64,000 nucleotides of DNA, taken from positions 14,266 through 78,265 of the forward strand of contig DATMGC010000030.1 of NCBI GenBank assembly GCA_035555915.1, written 5' to 3'. How positions within the stretch are numbered: the first letter of the stretch is position 1; each line of letters begins with the position of its first letter. This document shows positions 7,638-17,400 of the stretch, piece after piece. Source of the stretch: Ureibacillus sp035555915 (lineage in GTDB: Bacteria; Bacillota; Bacilli; Bacillales_A; Planococcaceae). The notes under the pieces were generated by a model. The model worked only from the letters and a program-made list of their open reading frames with translations, was not told the origin of the DNA and did not search any database. A program made the position numbers and the translations under genes.

Positions 7638-9675
7638 TGTTTTAGAAGCAATTACGACATTAAAAGGCATAGGAAAAGAAACGGCTGAGCATCTGAGCGA
7701 AATGGGTATTTATACAATCGAGGATCTCATTTGGACGTTCCCTTATCGTCATGAAGATTTTCGTTTGAAAGATTTAGCAGAAACACCACATAATGAAAAA
7801 GTTACGATTGAAGCAAGAATTGAAAGTGTTCCTACAGTACTTTATCTTGGAAGAAATAAATCTCGCATACAAGTAACTGTATTGGCTGGAAGACATCTTG
7901 TGAAAGTTGTTTTCTTCAATCAAAACTATTTAAGAACGAAGCTAATACCAGGTGAGATTGTCACAGTTTCAGGAAAATGGGATCGCGGCCGGCAAGTGAT
8001 TAATGGCTCCTCGATAAAATTCGGTCCAAAAACTGATAATGCTGATTTTGAACCTGTTTATAGCTTAAAGGGATCTATCCATCAAAATAAATTTCGTAAA
8101 TATATGCGCCAGGCTTTAGATTTACTTGAAGGTGAAATGAATGAAACCCTTCCAAGCCATTTAATCGACCAGTATCAATTACCAACGATTACGGATGCCT
8201 TGGAGGGTGTTCATTTCCCTACAGATGCCCAGCACGCAAAACAAGCTAGAAGACGTTTTGTTTATGAGGAATTATTACAATTTCAATTACGTATTCAAGC
8301 TTTGCGTAAGATTCGCAAAGAAAACGAACAGGGTATCGCTATTCAATATGATGTAAAAAAAGTACGTGAATTTATTAGTAGTATTTCTTTTGAACTGACA
8401 AATGCCCAAAAACGAGTAGTTAATGAGATTAGCAAAGATTTAAAAACACCTCAGCGCATGAATCGATTACTACAAGGGGATGTAGGATCAGGGAAAACGA
8501 TCGTGGCTGCCATTGGTTTATATTCTGCAGTGACTGCGGGCTTCCAAGGGGCATTAATGGCACCTACAGAAATTTTAGCTGAACAGCATGCAGAATCCCT
8601 TAAGGAATGGTTTGATCCAATAGGAGTGAAAGTAGCGTTACTTTCCGGTTCAACCAAAACAAAAGAAAGAAGACTAATCTTAGAGCAATTACAAAATGGA
8701 GAAATCGATATTTTAATTGGAACGCATGCTCTTATTCAACCAGATGTTGTTTTTAAAAATCTAGGTTTTGTAATTACAGACGAGCAACATCGTTTTGGGG
8801 TAGAACAACGTAGAATCTTACGTGATAAAGGGATTAATCCAGATGTGCTCTTTATGACAGCGACACCAATTCCGAGAACACTAGCAATAACTGCCTTTGG
8901 CGAAATGGACGTTTCGATAATCGATGAATTACCAGCAGGACGGAAGCAAATTGAAACCCATTGGTTAAAGAAGGAACAGTTAAATTCAAGCATAACGAAA
9001 ATGGAATCAGAGCTAAGACAAGGTAGACAAGCGTATGTTATTTGCCCGCTTATTGAGGAATCCGACAAATTAGATGTTCAAAATGCTGTGGAAGTTTATG
9101 AACAACTTGCAACGATTTTTAATGGTCGCTTTAAAGTAGGGCTAATGCATGGAAGACTTCATCCCGATGAAAAAGATGCAGTGATGCGCGATTTTTCTGA
9201 AGGTAAAATTCATGTATTGGTTTCGACAACAGTTGTTGAGGTAGGGGTAAACGTACCAAACGCAACATTTATGATGATCTATGATGCGGACCGTTTTGGA
9301 CTAGCTCAGCTCCATCAATTACGCGGTCGTGTTGGACGTGGTCAACATCAATCCTATTGTGTTCTCTTGGCAGATCCTAAGTCAGAGGAAGGTAAAGAGC
9401 GTATGATGTCCATGACTCAGACTAATGATGGTTTTAAGCTTGCAGAGAAGGATTTAGAACTACGTGGACCTGGTGACTTCTTTGGGAAAAAGCAAAGTGG
9501 TTTACCAGATTTTAAAATGGCTGATTTAGTCCACGACTATCGAACACTTGAAGTTGCTAGGCAGGATGCAGCCAAACTCATTTATGATGAACAATTTTGG
9601 CAGGCTGAGGAATACTACTATCTTCGAAAAAGTATAGAAGAGTCTGGTGCTTTAAATGGGGAACGTATTGATTAA
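7630..9675 (+). CDS. recG: ATP-dependent DNA helicase RecG
   Basis: A 681-residue superfamily 2 helicase that drives branch migration and fork regression in recombination and repair. An N-terminal wedge (OB-fold) domain spans about residues 1-180. The helicase core shows Walker A GDVGSGKT near 283, DEQH near 385, and motif VI as QLRGRVGRGQHQSYC. The start is a TTG overlapping sdaAA, with no clear ribosome binding site, so it is translationally coupled. Length matches the B. subtilis protein (about 682). An intrinsic terminator follows 17 nt after its stop. Confidence 0.96.
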   Translation: MTNVLEAITTLKGIGKETAEHLSEMGIYTIEDLIWTFPYRHEDFRLKDLAETPHNEKVTIEARIESVPTVLYLGRNKSRIQVTVLAGRHLVKVVFFNQNYLRTKLIPGEIVTVSGKWDRGRQVINGSSIKFGPKTDNADFEPVYSLKGSIHQNKFRKYMRQALDLLEGEMNETLPSHLIDQYQLPTITDALEGVHFPTDAQHAKQARRRFVYEELLQFQLRIQALRKIRKENEQGIAIQYDVKKVREFISSISFELTNAQKRVVNEISKDLKTPQRMNRLLQGDVGSGKTIVAAIGLYSAVTAGFQGALMAPTEILAEQHAESLKEWFDPIGVKVALLSGSTKTKERRLILEQLQNGEIDILIGTHALIQPDVVFKNLGFVITDEQHRFGVEQRRILRDKGINPDVLFMTATPIPRTLAITAFGEMDVSIIDELPAGRKQIETHWLKKEQLNSSITKMESELRQGRQAYVICPLIEESDKLDVQNAVEVYEQLATIFNGRFKVGLMHGRLHPDEKDAVMRDFSEGKIHVLVSTTVVEVGVNVPNATFMMIYDADRFGLAQLHQLRGRVGRGQHQSYCVLLADPKSEEGKERMMSMTQTNDGFKLAEKDLELRGPGDFFGKKQSGLPDFKMADLVHDYRTLEVARQDAAKLIYDEQFWQAEEYYYLRKSIEESGALNGERID

Positions 9676-9692
9676 ATCAAGCTCAAATTAAT

Positions 9693-9730
9693 AAAACGGT
9701 TTTCGCATATGGTGGCGAAAATCGTTTTTT
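9693..9730 (+). terminator. Intrinsic terminator after recG
   Basis: AAAACGGTTTTCGC (9693-9706) pairs with GCGAAAATCGTTTT (9715-9728) with one G-T mismatch, loop ATATGGTG, then a T-run. It separates the recG transcript from the fapR operon. Confidence 0.88.
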
Positions 9731-9738
9731 ATTTACTC

Positions 9739-9767
9739 TTGCGTTCTTTTTTATAGAAATGTATACT
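9739..9767 (+). promoter_or_regulatory. Sigma-A promoter of the fapR operon
   Basis: TTGCGT (9739-9744) and TATACT (9762-9767) are separated by exactly 17 nt. The FapR operator starts 3 nt downstream, so bound repressor would cover the transcription start. Confidence 0.75.
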
Positions 9768-9770
9768 GGT

Positions 9771-9789
9771 ATTAGTACCAAGTGCTAAA
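9771..9789 (+). promoter_or_regulatory. FapR operator
   Basis: The sequence ATTAGTACCAAGTGCTAAA matches the known FapR dyad pattern (TTAGTACC, 2-nt centre, near-palindromic GTxxTAA half). It lies immediately after the -10 element of the fapR promoter. In Bacillus, FapR binds such sites and malonyl-CoA releases it. This implies autoregulation of fapR-plsX-fabD-fabG here. Confidence 0.8.
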
Positions 9790-9815
9790 AAATCTAGAAG
9801 TAGGTGACGATTGTT

Positions 9816-10406
9816 TTGAAACGTACAAAAAAAGAACGACAAGAACTACTAACTCAAACAATTATAGACAACCCTTTCGTCACTGATGAACAATTAGCTT
9901 CACAGTTTGGAGTGAGTGTTCAAACGATTCGTCTAGATCGCATGGAACTTTCTATACCGGAATTACGAGAACGTATTAAAGACGTTGCCGCTCAAAATTA
10001 TGAAAATGAAGTTAAATCGTTACCTCTAGATGAGGTAATAGGTGAAATTATTGATATTGAATTAGATCAGCGAGCACTTTCGATATTTGATGTGAAAGAT
10101 GAACACGTATTTCAACGTAATGGCATTGCCAGAGGACATCATTTATTTGCCCAGGCAAATTCTTTAGCTGTTGCTGTTATCAATGATGAACTAGCTTTAA
10201 CGGTTAAGTCAAATGTCGTCTTTGTAAAACCTGTAAAAGCAGGTGATCGTGTGATAACGAAAGCAATCGTTCGTGAAAAGAATAACGAAAAAAATCGTAC
10301 ATATATAGATGTTGTATCAACAGTAAATAATGAAACAGTGTTTAAAGGTGAATTTGAAATGTACCACACGAAAGGTCTAGGTGACAAACATGAAGTTAGC
10401 AATTGA
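9816..10406 (+). CDS. fapR: Fatty acid and phospholipid biosynthesis repressor FapR
   Basis: A malonyl-CoA-responsive repressor (196 aa) of lipid synthesis genes. An N-terminal helix-turn-helix covers about residues 17-45 (DEQLASQFGVSVQTIRLDR). A hotdog-fold effector domain follows, with RNGIARGHHLFAQANSLAVA forming part of the malonyl-CoA site. I choose TTG 9816 because the protein then starts LKRTKKERQELL like B. subtilis FapR and GTAGGTG lies about 9 nt upstream; GTG 9804 is also open. Its operator lies in its own promoter. The end overlaps plsX by 17 nt. Confidence 0.95.
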   Translation: MKRTKKERQELLTQTIIDNPFVTDEQLASQFGVSVQTIRLDRMELSIPELRERIKDVAAQNYENEVKSLPLDEVIGEIIDIELDQRALSIFDVKDEHVFQRNGIARGHHLFAQANSLAVAVINDELALTVKSNVVFVKPVKAGDRVITKAIVREKNNEKNRTYIDVVSTVNNETVFKGEFEMYHTKGLGDKHEVSN

Positions 10407-11394
10407 TGGAATGGGGGGCGACAATGCACCAAAAGCAATCGTTGAAGGTGTGTTGCTTGCATTAGAAGAATTTCCAAACATCGAAATACAACTGTATGGA
10501 AGACAACAAGAATTACAGCCCTTTTTAAAAGAGCATGCTCGACTAGAAGTGGTTCATTGTGAAGAAGTAGTTGAAGGTAATGATGATCCAGCTCGTGCCG
10601 TACGTCGCAAAAAAGACTCATCAATGACAAAAGTCCTTGAAGCGGTCGAAGCAGGTCATGCAGATGCTGGTTTATCAGCTGGAAATACAGGTGCATTAAT
10701 GGCGGGTGGTCTATTTAAAGTAGGTCGTATTGATGGTGTGGCTCGCCCTGCTTTAGCAACAACTTTGCCTACACTTGATGGTCAGGGATTCTTAATGCTT
10801 GATTTAGGGGCAAATGCTGATGCTAAACCAGAAAATCTCTTACAATATGCCATAATGGGCAATATTTATGCAAAAAAAGTGAGAGGCATCGACAATCCTC
10901 GAGTAGGATTATTAAATATTGGTACCGAAGATAAAAAGGGGAATGAATTAACAAAGCACGCTTTTACTTTGTTAAAAGAATCTAATATTAATTTCATAGG
11001 TAATGTAGAATCTCGTGATTTACTAGAAAATGTGGCTGATGTTGTAGTCACGGATGGCTTCACTGGAAATATGATTTTAAAATCTATTGAAGGTACTGCT
11101 GGCGCTATGATGAAGATGTTAAAAGAAGCTTTTATGTCATCTACTAAAACAAAAATTGGTGCCGTACTTATGAAAAATGAGTTGAAAGCATTAAAAGGTA
11201 AATTAGATTATTCAGAGCATGGTGGTGCTGCGTTGTTTGGTTTAAAAGCTCCTGTTATCAAAGCGCACGGCTCTTCAAATGCTAGAGCAATCTATAGTGC
11301 AATTCGCCAAGCGTCAATTATGGTAGAACATAATGTAACAGATGTAATTACCGAAACAATTGCACAAACTCAAAACCAAAGTAATGAACAATAA
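10390..11394 (+). CDS. plsX: Phosphate acyltransferase PlsX
   Basis: Converts acyl-ACP to acyl-phosphate, the donor used by PlsY in phosphatidic acid synthesis (334 aa, usual length). It starts MKLAIDGMGGDNAPKA, the family N-terminus. Further conserved segments are GLSAGNTGALMAGG and LDLGANADAKPENL. ATG 10390 fits the family start and has AGGTGA at 10378-10383; a GTG at 10381 would add three residues. It overlaps the fapR end and is co-transcribed with fapR and fabD. It links to FakA, whose acyl-phosphate product enters the same pathway. Confidence 0.96.
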   Translation: MKLAIDGMGGDNAPKAIVEGVLLALEEFPNIEIQLYGRQQELQPFLKEHARLEVVHCEEVVEGNDDPARAVRRKKDSSMTKVLEAVEAGHADAGLSAGNTGALMAGGLFKVGRIDGVARPALATTLPTLDGQGFLMLDLGANADAKPENLLQYAIMGNIYAKKVRGIDNPRVGLLNIGTEDKKGNELTKHAFTLLKESNINFIGNVESRDLLENVADVVVTDGFTGNMILKSIEGTAGAMMKMLKEAFMSSTKTKIGAVLMKNELKALKGKLDYSEHGGAALFGLKAPVIKAHGSSNARAIYSAIRQASIMVEHNVTDVITETIAQTQNQSNEQ

Positions 11395-11450
11395 ATCCGT
11401 TTACTAGAGGGGTTAAAGGGATAAATTGCGTTAGAAAAGGGGATTACAAC

Positions 11451-12401
11451 ATGACAAAAATAGCTTTTATTTTTCCGGGACAAGGCTCTCAACAAGTTGG
11501 TATGGGGCAAGAGTTCGTTCAAAATAATCAAGACAGTAAAGCAATCTATGATAAAGCAGATGAAGTATTACAATTCTCTTTATCAAACTTAATGTTAAAT
11601 GGGCCTTCTGAAGAATTAACACTTACGTACAATGCGCAACCTGCTTTATTAACAACAGGTGTGATGATTGCTCAAAAGTTAATAGATGCTGGGGTTAAGC
11701 CAGATTATACAGCAGGTCACTCTCTAGGGGAATATAGTGCGTTTGTAACTTCAGGTGCCCTTTCCTTTGAAGATGCAGTCTTAACGGTTCATAAACGTGG
11801 TTTATTTATGAATGAAGCTGTACCAGCTGGTGAAGGTGCAATGGCAGCTATTTTAGGCTTAGATGCAACAAGTCTTAAAGCTGTTTGTGATCAAATTACT
11901 GCTGAAGGCGACGTAGTACAGTTAGCTAACTTGAACTGCCCAGGTCAAATCGTTATTTCTGGTACGAAGGCAGGTGTTGAAAAAGCATCTGTAGCGGCTA
12001 AAGAAGCTGGTGCAAAAAGAGCAATTCCATTAGTAGTAAGTGGACCATTCCACTCTGAATTAATGCGTGATGCTGCTGTGAAACTACAAGAAGTAATTGA
12101 TGCGATTGAAGTAAAAACTCCACACACGCCAATTATTAGTAATGTAGAGGCAGAACTTTTACAAGATCCACAATCAATTCGCAATGAAATGATCGAACAA
12201 GTATTCAGTCCAGTGCTATGGGAATCAGACGTTCGCAAATTACTTGACCTTGGTGTTACAACATTTATAGAATGTGGACCAGGAAAAGTGCTTTCTGGCT
12301 TAGTGAAAAAAGTAGACCGTTCTGTCAAAACATATTGTGTTTATGATGAAGCATCCTTACAAGAAGTGATCGAAGCGATTGGAGTGAATGCAATTGGGTA
12401 A
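11451..12401 (+). CDS. fabD: Malonyl-CoA:ACP transacylase
   Basis: Transfers malonyl groups from CoA to acyl carrier protein to feed fatty acid elongation (316 aa). Visible signatures are FPGQGSQ at residues 8-14, the nucleophile elbow GHSLGEYS near 90 with the catalytic Ser, and GPFHSELM near 198 with the catalytic His. ATG 11451 follows GGGG-rich sequence 7-12 nt upstream, a modest ribosome binding site. Its end overlaps fabG. It is part of the FapR-controlled operon. Confidence 0.96.
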   Translation: MTKIAFIFPGQGSQQVGMGQEFVQNNQDSKAIYDKADEVLQFSLSNLMLNGPSEELTLTYNAQPALLTTGVMIAQKLIDAGVKPDYTAGHSLGEYSAFVTSGALSFEDAVLTVHKRGLFMNEAVPAGEGAMAAILGLDATSLKAVCDQITAEGDVVQLANLNCPGQIVISGTKAGVEKASVAAKEAGAKRAIPLVVSGPFHSELMRDAAVKLQEVIDAIEVKTPHTPIISNVEAELLQDPQSIRNEMIEQVFSPVLWESDVRKLLDLGVTTFIECGPGKVLSGLVKKVDRSVKTYCVYDEASLQEVIEAIGVNAIG

Positions 12402-13140
12402 GTTAGATGGAAAAACTGCTGTTGTAACAGGGGCATCACGTGGAATTGGACGAGCAATTGCATTACAGCTTGCTAAAGAAGGTGCCAATGTGGTTGTCAA
12501 TTTCAGCGGAAGTGAACAAAAGGCAGCACAAGTTGTTGAAGAAATTCAAGGCCTTGGTGCACAAGCAATTGCTGTTCAGGCCAATATCTCAGATAGTGAA
12601 TCAGTTCAACAGTTAATGAATGCTAGCCTAGAACAGTTCGGCTCAATTGACATTTTAGTCAATAATGCAGGAATCACTCGTGATAATCTTCTTATGCGTA
12701 TGAAAGAAGATGAATGGGATGATGTTATAAATACCAATTTAAAAGGTGTCTTTTTATGTACGAAAGTAGTCACTCGTCAAATGATGAAGCAACGTGCTGG
12801 ACGTATCATTAACATCTCATCGATTGTTGGTGTTATGGGGAATGCAGGTCAAGCGAATTATGTTGCAGCCAAAGCGGGTGTCATTGGTCTAACGAAGACT
12901 GTTGCTCGCGAACTTGCTTCTCGTAATATATTAGTTAACGCTATTGCTCCAGGGTTCATTACAACTGAAATGACAGAAACTTTACCAGAAGACGTGAAAA
13001 GCTCAATGTTATCTCAAATACCATTAGCAAAACTTGGTCAGCCTGAGGATATTGCAAAAGCCGTTGTGTTTCTAGCATCAGATGATGCAAGTTATATGAC
13101 AGGACAAACGTTGCATATCGACGGCGGAATGTATATGTAA
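12394..13140 (+). CDS. fabG: 3-oxoacyl-ACP reductase
   Basis: NADPH-dependent reductase of fatty acid elongation (248 aa short-chain dehydrogenase). The Rossmann motif TGASRGIG is near residue 12 and NNAG near 88. The catalytic Ser near 141 (NISSIVG), Tyr near 155 and Lys near 159 (YVAAKAG) are all present. I choose TTG 12394, 7 nt after GGAGTG at 12381-12386; an in-frame ATG at 12388 sits too close to that site. The gene overlaps the fabD end by 8 nt. The spacing to acpP is 128 nt and contains a dyad. Confidence 0.94.
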   Translation: MGKLDGKTAVVTGASRGIGRAIALQLAKEGANVVVNFSGSEQKAAQVVEEIQGLGAQAIAVQANISDSESVQQLMNASLEQFGSIDILVNNAGITRDNLLMRMKEDEWDDVINTNLKGVFLCTKVVTRQMMKQRAGRIINISSIVGVMGNAGQANYVAAKAGVIGLTKTVARELASRNILVNAIAPGFITTEMTETLPEDVKSSMLSQIPLAKLGQPEDIAKAVVFLASDDASYMTGQTLHIDGGMYM

Positions 13141-13180
13141 AAATCTAGTTTGAACAAATCTTTGGCGAAACTATTATAGT

Positions 13181-13207
13181 AAATTATTATCAATCGCATA
13201 ATAATTT
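13181..13207 (+). promoter_or_regulatory. Perfect AT-only hairpin between fabG and acpP
   Basis: AAATTATTAT (13181-13190) and ATAATAATTT (13198-13207) form a perfect 10-bp stem with a 7-nt loop. No T-run follows, so it is not a standard terminator. It could mark RNA processing or a protein-binding dyad ahead of acpP, whose product is needed in large excess over FabG. Confidence 0.35.
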
Positions 13208-13268
13208 GGTTATCACTCTTGGCAAACTTAAGATTTTAGTAAATACTATTTGAGGGGAGGTGACCGAT

Positions 13269-13505
13269 TTGACTACAGTATTAGAACGTGTTACTAAAGT
13301 TGTCGTTGACCGTTTAGGTGTTGACGAAAGCGAAGTAAAAGCCGAAGCTTCATTCCGTGAAGATTTAGGTGCAGACTCATTAGACGTTGTTGAGTTAGTA
13401 ATGGAACTTGAAGATGAGTTTGATATGGAAATTTCAGACGAAGATGCTGAAAAAATCGCAACTGTTGGCGACGCTATCAGTTACATTGAAGGTAAAATCA
13501 GCTAA
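13269..13505 (+). CDS. acpP: Acyl carrier protein
   Basis: A small acidic carrier (78 aa) that holds growing acyl chains on phosphopantetheine. The attachment Ser37 lies in GADSLDVVELVMELEDEF. Four-helix family features continue with ISDEDAEKIATVGDA. I choose TTG 13269, 8 nt after GGGGAGG at 13254-13260; GTG 13260 overlaps the ribosome binding site. The gene is followed by a strong terminator. The 128-nt gap upstream suggests it can also be expressed apart from the fapR operon. Confidence 0.97.
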   Translation: MTTVLERVTKVVVDRLGVDESEVKAEASFREDLGADSLDVVELVMELEDEFDMEISDEDAEKIATVGDAISYIEGKIS

Positions 13506-13510
13506 ATGAT

Positions 13511-13566
13511 AAAGAGGCACAGTTTTAGCGTTCTTAATGAAAAGCGAAAACTTTGTGCCTCTTTTT
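13511..13566 (+). terminator. Intrinsic terminator after acpP
   Basis: AAAGAGGCACA (13511-13521) pairs with TGTGCCTCTTT (13554-13564), and further pairing of GTTTT with AAAAC extends the stem. A T-run follows. It ends the lipid cluster transcript 6 nt after the acpP stop. Confidence 0.9.
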
Positions 13567-13596
13567 ATAATTATTTGTCGTATAATTAAAGAAAAG

Positions 13597-13626
13597 TTGA
13601 ATTTATCATACTTTAAAAGGTAAACT
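13597..13626 (+). promoter_or_regulatory. Possible sigma-A promoter for rnc-smc-ftsY
   Basis: TTGAAT (13597-13602), an 18-nt spacer, then TAAACT (13621-13626), placed after the acpP terminator and 35 nt before the rnc start. Both hexamers are imperfect. Confidence 0.45.
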
Positions 13627-13660
13627 ATACCTTAGAATCTATTAGGAAGGCAGATTGTTC

Positions 13661-14422
13661 ATGACAATAAGAAAAAAAGGTAATAATCAAAAAGTTGGAG
13701 TATTACCTGAAAAGGTAAGACATCAATTTGAATTTTTACAAGAGGAGTTAAATATTTATTTTCGTAACAAAAGCTTACTATATCAAGCTTTTACACATTC
13801 ATCTTATGTGAATGAGCATCGTCGAAAATTATTTACCGACAATGAAAGACTAGAGTTTTTGGGAGACGCAGTACTTGAACTTTCTGTATCTAAATACCTT
13901 TTTGAAAGATACCCTCATATGAGTGAAGGAGAACTTACAAAGCTACGTGCTTCAATCGTTTGTGAACCATCACTTGTTATTTTTGCCAATGAATTAAACT
14001 TTGGTAAATATGTTCTTTTAGGAAAAGGTGAAGAGCTTACAGGTGGCCGTGAACGTCCTGCACTTTTAGCGGATTGCTTTGAATCATTTATTGGTGCTCT
14101 TTATTTAGATCAAGATTTAGAAACTGTTGTAGAATTTTTAGAACGAATTGTATTCCCAAAAGTAGAAGTCGGTGCTTTTTCGCATGTGATGGATTTCAAA
14201 AGTCAACTGCAAGAAATGGTTCAACAATCAAACAATGGTTCATTGCATTATGAAATTGTCGATGAAAAAGGACCAGCACATAACCGTACATTCGTTTCTC
14301 GCGTATTGTTAAATGACAAGGAATTAGGAATTGGACGCGGAAAATCGAAGAAAGAGGCTGAACAACAAGCTGCGCAAAATGCAATGGTGACATTGAATCA
14401 GTCTAGCCTTAAGGAGGAATAA
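13661..14422 (+). CDS. rnc: Ribonuclease III
   Basis: Double-strand-specific endoribonuclease for rRNA and mRNA processing (253 aa). The signature NERLEFLGDAVLELSVSKYL near residues 61-80 holds catalytic Glu and Asp residues, and the second acidic site appears in ADCFESFIGALYLD. A C-terminal dsRNA-binding domain starts near 182 (DFKSQLQEMVQQ) and ends in KSKKEAEQQAAQNAM. ATG 13661 is favoured, with AGGAAGG 10 nt upstream; TTG 13655 is too close. smc starts 2 nt after the stop codon. Confidence 0.96.
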   Translation: MTIRKKGNNQKVGVLPEKVRHQFEFLQEELNIYFRNKSLLYQAFTHSSYVNEHRRKLFTDNERLEFLGDAVLELSVSKYLFERYPHMSEGELTKLRASIVCEPSLVIFANELNFGKYVLLGKGEELTGGRERPALLADCFESFIGALYLDQDLETVVEFLERIVFPKVEVGAFSHVMDFKSQLQEMVQQSNNGSLHYEIVDEKGPAHNRTFVSRVLLNDKELGIGRGKSKKEAEQQAAQNAMVTLNQSSLKEE

Positions 14423-14423
14423 T

Positions 14424-17400
14424 ATGTTCCTTAAACGACTTGAAGTAGTTGGCTTTAAATCGTTTGCTGATCGTATTGGTATAGATTTCGTTCCTGGTGT
14501 AACGGCAGTAGTTGGCCCAAATGGTAGTGGGAAAAGTAATGTGACGGATGCCATACGATGGGTATTAGGGGAACAATCCGCGAAATCACTACGTGGATCA
14601 AAGATGGAAGATGTAATTTTTGCTGGAAGTGAATCAAGAAAACCGCTCAATTTTGCAGAGGTAACGCTCGTCTTAGATAACGAAGACGAACAAGTGGCGA
14701 TGCCTTTTTTAGAAATTAGCGTAACGAGACGTGTGTATCGTTCAGGTGATAGTGAATATTTGCTAAACAATCAGCAATGTCGCCTGAAGGATATTACGGA
14801 CTTGTTCATGGATTCAGGGTTAGGAAAAGAAGCATTCTCAATTATTTCACAAGGGCGCGTAGATGAAATATTAAATAGCCGACCAGATGATCGAAGAACG
14901 ATTTTTGAAGAAGCAGCCGGTGTTTTAAAATATAAGAATCGTAAGAAAAAAGCTGAGCATAAATTAGTCGAGACCGATGAAAATCTACATCGTGTTTTAG
15001 ATATTTTACATGAATTAGATAGTCGTTTAGAGCCCTTGCAAATTCAAGCATCGAGCGCAAAAGATTATGTGCGTATGACAGAGGAACTAAGAGAATCTGA
15101 CATTGCCCTAACTGTAAACGATTTAATCGTTCATGCAAATAACTTGAAACAAATAAATGAAGAATATCATCAACTAAAGACAACAGAACAACAACATGCT
15201 GCAAACATTGCGAAAGACGAAGCGAAGCTAGATACGATTCGTATGAAGTTAAAGGGAATTGATGATGTACTTGATACTGCTGGGGAGCAACTAGTGGAAG
15301 CTAGTTCTGAGGTTGAACGTTGGGAAGGCCGCAAAGCGCTCATGAAAGAAAAGCGCTCCAATGCAGAAAAACAGTTAAATCAATTACAGCAATCTTTACG
15401 ACTTGCCCAAGAAGAAGCACAGACTTTGGCAATTACTGAAGAAGAGAAAAAGTCTCAATTTTCCATTAAACAAAAGGAAGTACAAAAGCTTAAACAAGAA
15501 ATAAAGCAATTAGATTTAACTTTAAATTCATCTGCTTCTGAAATTGAACAAGAAATTGATCAATCAAAAGATCTATATATTGATTTGCTAAATGAAGAAG
15601 CGACGATTAAAAATGAATTAAAGCATATTGAACAACAACTGACACAGCAACTTGAATCTGCGGAACGTATGAGTGACCGTTCAAGTGAAATGGTAAAAAA
15701 ACTAGAAGAGGTTACTTCTGTTAAACTTGAACTTGAAGCGACTCTTCAGAAACTGGAAGCTCAGTTAAAAGAAAAACTAGAACAACATGAAATTGTTCAA
15801 ATCCAATTAAACAAAACCGCCGCTACATTTGAAGAGAAGCAACAAATGCTATATAAAGCTTACCAACACCAGCAACAACTAAGAGCTCGAAAAGATACAC
15901 TTGCAGAGCTTGAAGCTGATTTTTCTGGTTTCTTCCAAGGGGTTAAAGAAATACTATTAGCCCGTCAACGTGGAGAGCTATCTGGAATTGAAGGTGCTGT
16001 TGCGGAGTTAATTCAAGTAGACGGGAAGTATTCAAAAGCTATTGAGACAGCTTTAGGAGCTGCGTCACAACATATTGTAACGAATACGGAACAAGATGCC
16101 CAAAAAGCAATTGGATGGCTTAAAGCGAAGCGTGCTGGCCGAGCAACATTTTTACCTAAAACGGTTATGAAGTCTCGAAAGCTTATGTCGTCACAATTAG
16201 GAGTTGCAATTAATCATCCTGAATTTATAAGCCTTGCAGTTGATTTGGTTGAATTCGATGAATCAAATCAGACAATCGCAGAAAATTTATTAGGGAATGT
16301 ACTAGTTGCTTCGAGTTTAGAAGGAGCTAGTCAAATCGCTAGAAGCTGTGGTTTTAGATACCGCGTCGTTACTTTAGATGGGGATATTGTAAATGCTGGT
16401 GGTTCTTTAACTGGGGGAGCATCGAAACAGCAATCTTCTTTATTTTCTCGTAAAGCAGAGCTTGAACAGCTAACAGTTAATCTTGATAAAATGGAAAAAT
16501 CCATAGTACAAGCTGAAAAGGCCGTTGCTCATGAAAAGTCAGAAGTGGCTACTTTACGTGAAAAGCTAGAGTCATTAAAGATTGAAGGCGAAGTATTGCG
16601 TAAGGAGGAAATTTCCCTACGTGCGCGCTTATTAGAGATTGGAATGGAAGAAAAGAACTTAAAAGTCACAGTAAATGTTACTTCGAGCGAACAAACTTCC
16701 ATGACGACTCGAAAAGCAACACTACTTCAACAAAAAGAAGATGCGACAAAAAGATTAGAACAATTAAGAATAGAGCTTGAAGAAATTAATCAAAAAGTGG
16801 CTCATTTAAGTAAGTTAAAAACGAAAACTGAAAGTGAGAAGGATTCTTTAAGGGAAACTTCTGCTCAAAAACGTTCAGAGCTTGCGGTAGTTCAAGAGCA
16901 ATTAAGTCAGCTCCAAATTGCTACAGCAGAACTTGCACTACAACGTTCAAAAGCTACACAACAAGTAACTTCACTTTCTCAAGAGATTAAGTGGATTGAA
17001 AATGAAGATGTCAACGGTCCTTCAGATGAGGAAATTGAAAAAACAGTTCTTGAATGGACGTCGAAGAAAGAAACACTAAGTGCAGATATACAAAAGAATC
17101 GTACTATGCGCTTTGAGCAACAGCAAGCATTGTCACAATTAGAGGAGCACTTGAAAGAGTTGCAACGAATTCATAAAGGCTTCTTAGAAAGCTTGAAAAC
17201 AATCGAGGTAAAGGCGAGTCGTATTGAATTTGAAATGAATCGCCTGAACACGGTGCTTGAAGAACAGTACGAGCTTGATTTCGAAGATGCATGTGAACAA
17301 GCCATTGAAATCGAAGATGTGGACCAAGTGAGACGTAAAGTCAAGCTGTTAAAACAATCCATCGAAGAGCTTGGACCAGTCAATCTTACAGCAATTGATG

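Noticed and set aside
10139..10696. 185-codon ORF on the - strand
   Set aside because: It lies antisense to fapR and plsX, both of which are clearly real. Its Leu/His-rich product looks like a reverse-frame artefact.
13238..13249. FapR operator before acpP
   Set aside because: TAGTA-AA-TACTA is a dyad but is shorter than the 17-bp FapR site and lacks the ACC/GGT core.
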